Of a stretch of DNA of 7,737 nt, positions 5,576-7,737 are shown in pieces. Position numbers and translations under genes: made by a program. Each line of letters starts with the position of its first letter. The stretch's first letter is position 1. The stretch is from assembly GCA_965363355.1 (NCBI GenBank), contig CBDTTM010000117.1, positions 1 through 7,737 on the forward strand, given 5' to 3'. A model generated the notes under the pieces. That model ran no database searches. It was not told the origin of the DNA and saw nothing but the letters and a program-made list of their open reading frames with translations. The DNA is from CBDTTM01 sp965363355 (lineage in GTDB: Bacteria > Bacillota > Negativicutes > Selenomonadales > Selenomonadaceae).

Positions 5576-6671
5576 AAATAAAGATGAAAAAGGTAAGATT
5601 GCCGACTTTTACTTAAAGGAAATCGACCGTTTGGTAACTCGTCCGATACGATTGATGGAGGTTTGCGGAACGCATACGGTAGCGATTTTTCGTGCGGGCA
5701 TTCGCCAGCTTCTACCGGAAAAAGTCGATTTGGTCAGTGGACCGGGCTGTCCGGTTTGCGTGACGCCAGATGATTATATGGACCAGGCGATTGCCTATGC
5801 AGAGCGTGAGGATGTGATACTGACCACTTTTGGGGATATGCTCAAGGTTCCAGGTTCGAAGTCGAGCCTCGGCGAAGAGAAAGCAAAGGGCGCAGATATC
5901 CGCATCGTGTATTCGCCACTCGAAAGCATTGATGTTGCTAAAGAAAATCCAAGTAAAAAAATTATTTTTTTGGCAGTCGGTTTTGAAACAACAGCTCCGA
6001 CGGCTGCGGCAACGGTGCTTGAGGCGCAAAAAGAAGGGCTGAAAAACTTTTTTGTCTTGTCAGCACACAAACTTGTTCCGCCGGCACTTAAGGCTTTGCT
6101 TGCCGACCCGCAAGTGCATGTCGATGGTTTTATTTTGCCGGGACATGTCTGCGTTGTTACAGGTGAAGATCCTTTTAGGTTTTTACCTTTGGAGTATCAT
6201 ATGCCGGCAGTTATTTGTGGCTTTGAGCCGCTTGATATTTTGCGGACGGTTTATCGTCTGGCCTGCCAGATTCAAGGAGAATGTCCAGCCGTAGAAAATG
6301 AATACGGACGAGTGGTCAAAGCGGAAGGCAATCCGACTGCCCGGCAGTTGGTGGAAACGGTATATGAACCGGCAGATGCGGACTGGCGAGGAATTGGGCT
6401 GATTGCATCGTCTGGTTTAAAAGTCCGAGAAGAATACCAAAGCTTCGATGCCTCAGTTGCTATGCCGCTTGCTATCGAAAAAGCGGCAAGACAGACTGCC
6501 TGCCGCTGTGGTGAAGTTCTGCGCGGCATCGTCAAACCGACGCAATGCCATTTGTTTGGCAAGGCTTGTGTGCCGGAGCACCCGGTAGGCGCTTGTATGG
6601 TTTCAGTCGAAGGATCCTGTGCGGCTTGGTTTAAATACGGAAGCGGGAGGTATAGTTATGGACGGGGATAG
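5568..6671 (+). CDS. hypD: Hydrogenase iron-cofactor assembly protein HypD (TTG start)
   Basis: HypD is a [4Fe-4S] scaffold on which, with HypC, the Fe(CN)2CO group is assembled. The 367-residue product has the three conserved catalytic motifs: MEVCGTHT (C33, H36), GPGCPVC (C61, C64), and the GFETTAPT stretch. The C-terminal cysteine-rich cluster region has C312, C314, C327, C334, C343 and C351 (as in ACMVSVEGSCAAW). The start is TTG 5568: an in-frame TGA at 5559-5561 rules out anything further upstream, and the first in-frame ATG is inside the conserved MEVCGTHT motif. A GAGGGA (5551-5556) lies 11 bases upstream, a slightly long spacing. The gene overlaps hypC by 8 bases and hypE by 14. Confidence 0.96.
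   Translation: MIENKDEKGKIADFYLKEIDRLVTRPIRLMEVCGTHTVAIFRAGIRQLLPEKVDLVSGPGCPVCVTPDDYMDQAIAYAEREDVILTTFGDMLKVPGSKSSLGEEKAKGADIRIVYSPLESIDVAKENPSKKIIFLAVGFETTAPTAAATVLEAQKEGLKNFFVLSAHKLVPPALKALLADPQVHVDGFILPGHVCVVTGEDPFRFLPLEYHMPAVICGFEPLDILRTVYRLACQIQGECPAVENEYGRVVKAEGNPTARQLVETVYEPADADWRGIGLIASSGLKVREEYQSFDASVAMPLAIEKAARQTACRCGEVLRGIVKPTQCHLFGKACVPEHPVGACMVSVEGSCAAWFKYGSGRYSYGRG
6643..6650 (+). promoter_or_regulatory. hypE ribosome binding site inside hypD
   Basis: gcgggagg ends 7 bases before ATG 6658 and lies in the coding end of hypD. It selects MDGDRVKMDHGSGGK as the N-terminus over an in-frame ATG-type start 39 bases earlier. Confidence 0.65.
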
Positions 6672-7668
6672 AGTTAAAATGGACCATGGCAGTGGCGGCA
6701 AACTCAGCCAGGAATTGGTCAGCGAAATTATGCTCCCGGCTTTTGGCAATCCACTACTAAATGAACTCCACGATGGGGCCAGAGTGGATACGGCGGGAGG
6801 GAAAGTGGCGTTTACCACAGATTCCTATGTAGTGAAGCCACTGTTCTTTGCCGGTGGCAATATTGGTAAGCTAGCGGTCTGCGGCACGGTCAATGATTTG
6901 GCGATGACCGGAGCGATTCCACGCTATTTGTCCGTAGGGATGATTTTAGAAGAAGGCTTTTTGTTTTCAGATTTACGTAAAATCGTTGAAAGCATGCGAA
7001 AGGCTGCTGACGAAGCCAATGTGATGATCGTGACCGGCGATACGAAGGTTGTCGATAAAGGCGCAGCAGATGGAATTTACATAAATACGGCGGGAATCGG
7101 AGATGTCATCCCCGGTACGGATATTTCTCCTAGACGAGTCAAACCGGGCTATGATGTGATCTTGAGCGGCTACATCGGCGATCATGCGACGACGATCATG
7201 GCCGGTCGACATGATCTCGTCTTGCCGGACTCGATTCAAAGTGATTGCGCACCGCTGAATGCTATGGTGGAAGCCATGCTCAAAGCTGTACCGGATATTG
7301 CGGTACTTAGAGATCCGACGCGCGGCGGCGTTGCAGCAACGCTCAACGAGATTGCAGAGCAATCCGCTACGGGTATACTTTTAGAGGAAGAGGCATTGCC
7401 TATTCGGCCAGAAGTCCAAGCGGTTTGTGAGATTTTAGGATTTGATCCTTTGTACCTAGCCAATGAAGGCAAGCTTCTTGCCTTTGTCGATCCAGTGCAT
7501 ACCGAGCAGCTCATAGCTGTGATGCAGCAGTTCCCGTATGGCAAACATGCCTGTGTGATCGGAAAAGTCAATGATCAGGCTCCTGGGCAAGTTGCGCTGC
7601 GCACTTCGATTGGCGGCATTCGCATTGTCGATATGCCCCTTGGTTTGCAGGTGCCAAGAATTTGCTGA
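6658..7668 (+). CDS. hypE: Hydrogenase cyanide-synthesis protein HypE
   Basis: HypE takes the carbamoyl group from HypF onto its C-terminal cysteine and dehydrates it with ATP to a thiocyanate that donates CN to iron. The 336-residue product is a PurM/AIR-synthetase-like protein. The N-terminal MDHGSGGK, the FTTDSYVVKP and GTVNDLAMTGA motifs of the ATP-binding half, and DPTRGGVAATLNE of the second half are all visible. It ends exactly in PRIC, so the essential terminal cysteine (C336) is present. The start is ATG 6658 with GGGAGG upstream; the first 14 bases overlap hypD. It is the last gene in the window, and the stop is followed by 69 bases with no coding sequence. Confidence 0.98.
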   Translation: MDGDRVKMDHGSGGKLSQELVSEIMLPAFGNPLLNELHDGARVDTAGGKVAFTTDSYVVKPLFFAGGNIGKLAVCGTVNDLAMTGAIPRYLSVGMILEEGFLFSDLRKIVESMRKAADEANVMIVTGDTKVVDKGAADGIYINTAGIGDVIPGTDISPRRVKPGYDVILSGYIGDHATTIMAGRHDLVLPDSIQSDCAPLNAMVEAMLKAVPDIAVLRDPTRGGVAATLNEIAEQSATGILLEEEALPIRPEVQAVCEILGFDPLYLANEGKLLAFVDPVHTEQLIAVMQQFPYGKHACVIGKVNDQAPGQVALRTSIGGIRIVDMPLGLQVPRIC

Positions 7669-7679
7669 AAAACAGCAAA
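7661..7679 (+). other. Short hairpin over the hypE stop codon
   Basis: tttgctg (7661-7667) and cagcaaa (7673-7679) form a perfect 7-bp stem around five A's, and the stem includes the hypE stop TGA (7666-7668). Only A's follow, so it is not a terminator on the plus strand. The function is unknown and it may be chance. Confidence 0.35.
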
Positions 7680-7693
7680 AAAATGGCTCTATA

Positions 7694-7737
7694 ATAAATG
7701 TTGTGGTTTTGATGAAAATCAAAACTACAACATTTAT
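7694..7737 (+). terminator. Long 20-bp hairpin after hypE, probable operon terminator
   Basis: The left arm (7694-7713) and right arm (7718-7737) pair over 20 positions, 19 Watson-Crick plus one G-U wobble, around a GAAA tetraloop (7714-7717). It begins 25 bases after the hypE stop. An A-rich run precedes it; the window ends at the last paired base, so a following U-tract cannot be seen and the stem may extend further. The wobble and the GNRA loop favour an RNA-level role such as termination or 3'-end protection. The centre also reads TTGAT-N4-ATCAA, the consensus of an FNR-type site, so a DNA operator for a downstream gene is the alternative. Confidence 0.6.

Noticed and set aside
6973..7571. 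Long minus-strand open frames opposite hypE.
   Set aside because: hypE is fully conserved on the plus strand to its terminal cysteine; the opposite frames show no motifs.
7662..7695. Possible promoter using TATAAT at 7690-7695.
   Set aside because: The only -35-like sequence, TTGCTG at 7662-7667, is 22 bases away, and the following bases enter the long hairpin. It is noted only as context for the hairpin.

Overview
The window is one plus-strand gene cluster for making a membrane-bound [NiFe] uptake-type hydrogenase. It starts inside the catalytic large subunit and ends just after hypE, and every base except short gaps is assigned to it. No minus-strand gene, RNA gene, CRISPR array or insertion sequence is supported.

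Layout: (1) 2-520, C-terminal 172 residues of the hydrogenase large subunit, including the DPCxxC nickel-binding end and a cleavable tail. (2) 603-1310, the di-heme cytochrome b subunit that passes electrons from the hydrogenase to quinone. (3) 1336-1578, a small 80-residue protein with an N-terminal CxxCGC motif on an HMA-like fold, the least conventional gene here. (4) 1621-7668, a complete maturation cassette in the order hypA, hypB, HyaD/HybD-type endopeptidase, hypF, hypC, hypD, hypE. All six junctions inside this cassette overlap by 1 to 32 bases, which points to one translationally coupled operon. (5) 7669-7737, a short tail with a 20-bp hairpin running to the window edge.

How the genes work together: HypF and HypE make the cyanide ligands from carbamoyl phosphate. 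HypC and HypD assemble the Fe(CN)2CO unit and pass it to the large-subunit precursor. HypA and HypB insert nickel, and the endopeptidase then removes the C-terminal tail of the large subunit so that the active site closes. The mature enzyme docks on cytochrome b. The small protein is placed where a nickel-handling accessory would be expected. It carries the CxxCGC motif that many HypB proteins have at their own N-terminus and that the HypB here lacks.

Organism: probably an anaerobic bacterium of the Bacillota. A diderm member such as the Negativicutes is plausible, given the strong purine-rich ribosome binding sites, moderate GC, the HypB N-terminus and a HyaC-type cytochrome b. This is an impression from sequence style, not a computed assignment. 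The hydrogenase small subunit and the rest of the large subunit should lie immediately upstream of the window.
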